From Candidatus Kaiserbacteria bacterium RIFCSPLOWO2_01_FULL_54_20 (GTDB lineage: Bacteria > Patescibacteriota > Minisyncoccia > Phycocordibacterales > UBA2100), in the NCBI GenBank assembly GCA_001783355.1, contig MFMA01000035.1:1-5271 (forward strand): a stretch of 5,271 bases of DNA. Reading direction: 5' to 3'. Positions 3,610-5,271 of the stretch are shown here, in pieces. The notes under the pieces are model-generated. The model worked only from the letters and a program-made list of their open reading frames with translations. It was not told where the DNA came from and did no database searches. Both the position numbers and the translations under genes were made by a program. Position 1 is the first letter of the stretch; each line of letters starts with the position of its first letter.

Positions 3610-5271
3610 CGATAAAGCTGCCTCAAGGAAAAGCGTCGTGTTCACGCTCGACGCGGCGGTAGCGTTCATGCTTTTGATTTCGGTTTCCGCGGTCGTCCTT
3701 CTGTTTTCTTCGGTCAGCACGGTGCCGCAGGCGGTGCAGGAAAACCTGCATTTGAAGGCCAGCGATTCGGTCGCCTTGCTTTCGGCAGTGCGAGTTTCGG
3801 ACGTCAGGCGCGAGGCGCCTGTCGCGCTGCTGTTCGAGTCGGGCGTGGTGGGAGAAAGCGCGTTGAACGAAAGCTTAATGCAGCTGGTAGCTGACTTGTG
3901 GGCGTCCGGCGACGCGCAAAACCTTTCTCACGCGCAAAACGTCACCCAGCACGTTCTCTCGAAACTGTTTCCGGCCGGCTCGAATTACGCGGTTTTCGCT
4001 TCCAACCAGTCCATATCCAACCGTTCGCCGTCAGGCTATTATTCGGTTGCAACCGTAAGCCGAAATTTCGTTTCGGGAGTTTCCTCCAACCGCAGCATTG
4101 CTATGGGGTGCGTGGCGCGTGCGTTCATCCAGAAAATCCGCGGAAAGCAGGAGACTGCGATGGCGTACTTCGGCGGGTTCGAGGGGGAGGGGAACATTAC
4201 CGCGCTGGTGCGCGGCGTTCCGGCCGGAGCGAACGTCTCGCAAATTGCAGTTGAAGCGAATGCAGGGACGAATTTCACCCTTTACTTGAACGGCGCGGAC
4301 TGCGGAACTCAAACGAAAACGAGCGGATTGTACGACGTTAACAAGTGGGTTTTCAATTCGACGCAAGGCGCGGCGTGCGCCAACGCCGCGGTTGCGGGAG
4401 CGGACAACGTTTTTTATTTTAACTTCACGGGCTCCAACCTTTCGCTCAAGTATTTCGGTGGAGGCTTGGTGAAGATAACCTACAACACCACCGACCTAAC
4501 GCCGGTTCAAAGCAATTCCGTTCGTTATTACTTCAACGGGGTTGACGGGGTGGTGAATTACTATTCTTCGTTCTACGTGCCGGGAAACATAACGCAAATC
4601 ACCGGCCAGCTTACGATTCTCAACAACTACACGACGTTCCTGACTTTAGGCAACAAGACCGTTTACGAAGACAACGGCACGAACGAAACTCGCATCATTC
4701 CACTGGCTGACTCAAACTTTTCCTCGGCTTTCCCCGACTACCGCGAGATAAGCTTGAAGACCGTTCCGCTTCGCTTGGGCGTTAAAGCCAATTTCACCGG
4801 GCAGGTTGGCAACGCCGACGTGGTTTTAATCACCGACGCGTCTGGAAGCATGGCGTGGAGGATGGATTCAGACAGTTCCAGCAGCGTGCAGCGCTCTTGC
4901 GCAGATCCCTTGCTTTACGATCCTTCGACCGCGCGCATCAGCGTGGCTAAGTGCGTCGACCAGAATTTCGTGCAAACCATCCTAGGCGGCGTTGGCAACA
5001 AGATAGCGCTGGTGGCGTTCAGCGACGGAATAGACAATTACACCGGCTTTTCAAACAATTCCGCGTATTTGACCAACACTATCAACAATTACGTTGCAGG
5101 CGGGGGAACGTGCATAGCCTGCGCGATAAACAAGGCTTACGAAATAATCGCGGCGGAAAGCCCTGTCGGCAACAACCGCACCAAGCACGTGATAGTGATG
5201 AGCGACGGTGTTGCAAACTACCGTGGCTCGGGATGGTGCGCTTTGGAAGACGTCGAAAGCAAAAGCAATCT
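3602..5271 (+). CDS. Pilin-like surface protein with von Willebrand factor A domain, N-terminal part
   Basis: An open reading frame of 556 complete codons that runs off the right edge. Basic residues K5, R9 and K10 precede SVVFTLDAAVAFML, a class III-like signal of the same F(S/T)LD kind as the preceding protein, with a membrane helix to about residue 37. A helical region follows to about 184 (with ARAFIQKIRG), then a beta-rich stretch opening with YFGGFEGEGNITALV (189-203) and running to about 400. From about 407 comes a VWA domain with all MIDAS metal residues visible: D412-A-S414-G-S416, T503 and D535 (in MSDG). VWA domains with a MIDAS bind ligands through a divalent metal, so an outward adhesion role is likely. 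Cysteines cluster in the VWA part (C433, C451, C504, C507, C546), suggesting disulfides. I count about 23 N-x-S/T sequons. The gene overlaps its neighbour by eight bases and ends the visible operon. The family call is firm; the ligand is unknown. Confidence 0.93.
   Translation, partial: MIDDKAASRKSVVFTLDAAVAFMLLISVSAVVLLFSSVSTVPQAVQENLHLKASDSVALLSAVRVSDVRREAPVALLFESGVVGESALNESLMQLVADLWASGDAQNLSHAQNVTQHVLSKLFPAGSNYAVFASNQSISNRSPSGYYSVATVSRNFVSGVSSNRSIAMGCVARAFIQKIRGKQETAMAYFGGFEGEGNITALVRGVPAGANVSQIAVEANAGTNFTLYLNGADCGTQTKTSGLYDVNKWVFNSTQGAACANAAVAGADNVFYFNFTGSNLSLKYFGGGLVKITYNTTDLTPVQSNSVRYYFNGVDGVVNYYSSFYVPGNITQITGQLTILNNYTTFLTLGNKTVYEDNGTNETRIIPLADSNFSSAFPDYREISLKTVPLRLGVKANFTGQVGNADVVLITDASGSMAWRMDSDSSSSVQRSCADPLLYDPSTARISVAKCVDQNFVQTILGGVGNKIALVAFSDGIDNYTGFSNNSAYLTNTINNYVAGGGTCIACAINKAYEIIAAESPVGNNRTKHVIVMSDGVANYRGSGWCALEDVESKSN

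Noticed and set aside
5111..5122. CxxC (C504-I-A-C507) as a zinc site or redox motif
   Set aside because: It sits directly beside the MIDAS threonine in a predicted extracellular VWA domain, with no second CxxC nearby; a disulfide or structural role fits better than zinc binding or thioredoxin chemistry.
1..5271. tRNA or other RNA genes, CRISPR repeats, insertion sequences
   Set aside because: I saw no cloverleaf, regularly spaced direct repeats, transposase motifs or terminal inverted repeats; the only gap over 100 bases is the divergent region at 1491-1612.

Overview
The window looks archaeal, most likely from a DPANN lineage close to Micrarchaeota or Diapherotrites. Three things point there: a tRNA-splicing endonuclease whose catalytic triad lies in the middle of a 386-residue chain, as in the three-unit enzymes described from ARMAN/Micrarchaeum; four consecutive proteins with archaeal class III (type IV prepilin-like) signal sequences; and Shine-Dalgarno-led genes that often begin with TTG or GTG. 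The lineage is an inference, since no rRNA or other placement marker is present.

Left part, minus strand (1-1490): endA (TTG start, strong GGAGG site) is followed after 11 bases by a short-chain dehydrogenase/reductase. Only the N-terminal 106 residues of the reductase are in the window. The two were probably transcribed together, away from the divergent region at 1491-1612, which carries a palindromic TATA-like CTTTAAAG. They share no obvious pathway.

Right part, plus strand (1613-5271): four tightly packed genes, which look like one operon. Two are small pilin-like proteins of 149 and 128 residues with the QxSxE signal variant. Two are large proteins with the F(S/T)LD variant: a 383-residue protein with a probable Rossmann/GATase-like outer domain, and a protein of more than 556 residues with an extracellular von Willebrand factor A domain and a full MIDAS metal site, cut by the window end. 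Gaps and overlaps are +12, -4 and -8 bases. All four are predicted to sit with an N-terminal membrane helix and an outer domain, and the two large ones are very rich in N-glycosylation sequons.

The most economical reading is a secreted, glycosylated surface filament or adhesion complex in which the small proteins are fibre or minor pilins and the two large ones are decorated or tip subunits. No assembly ATPase, membrane platform protein or prepilin peptidase lies in the window, so assembly into a filament is inferred and not shown. There are no RNA genes, CRISPR arrays, insertion sequences or large repeats that I can see.
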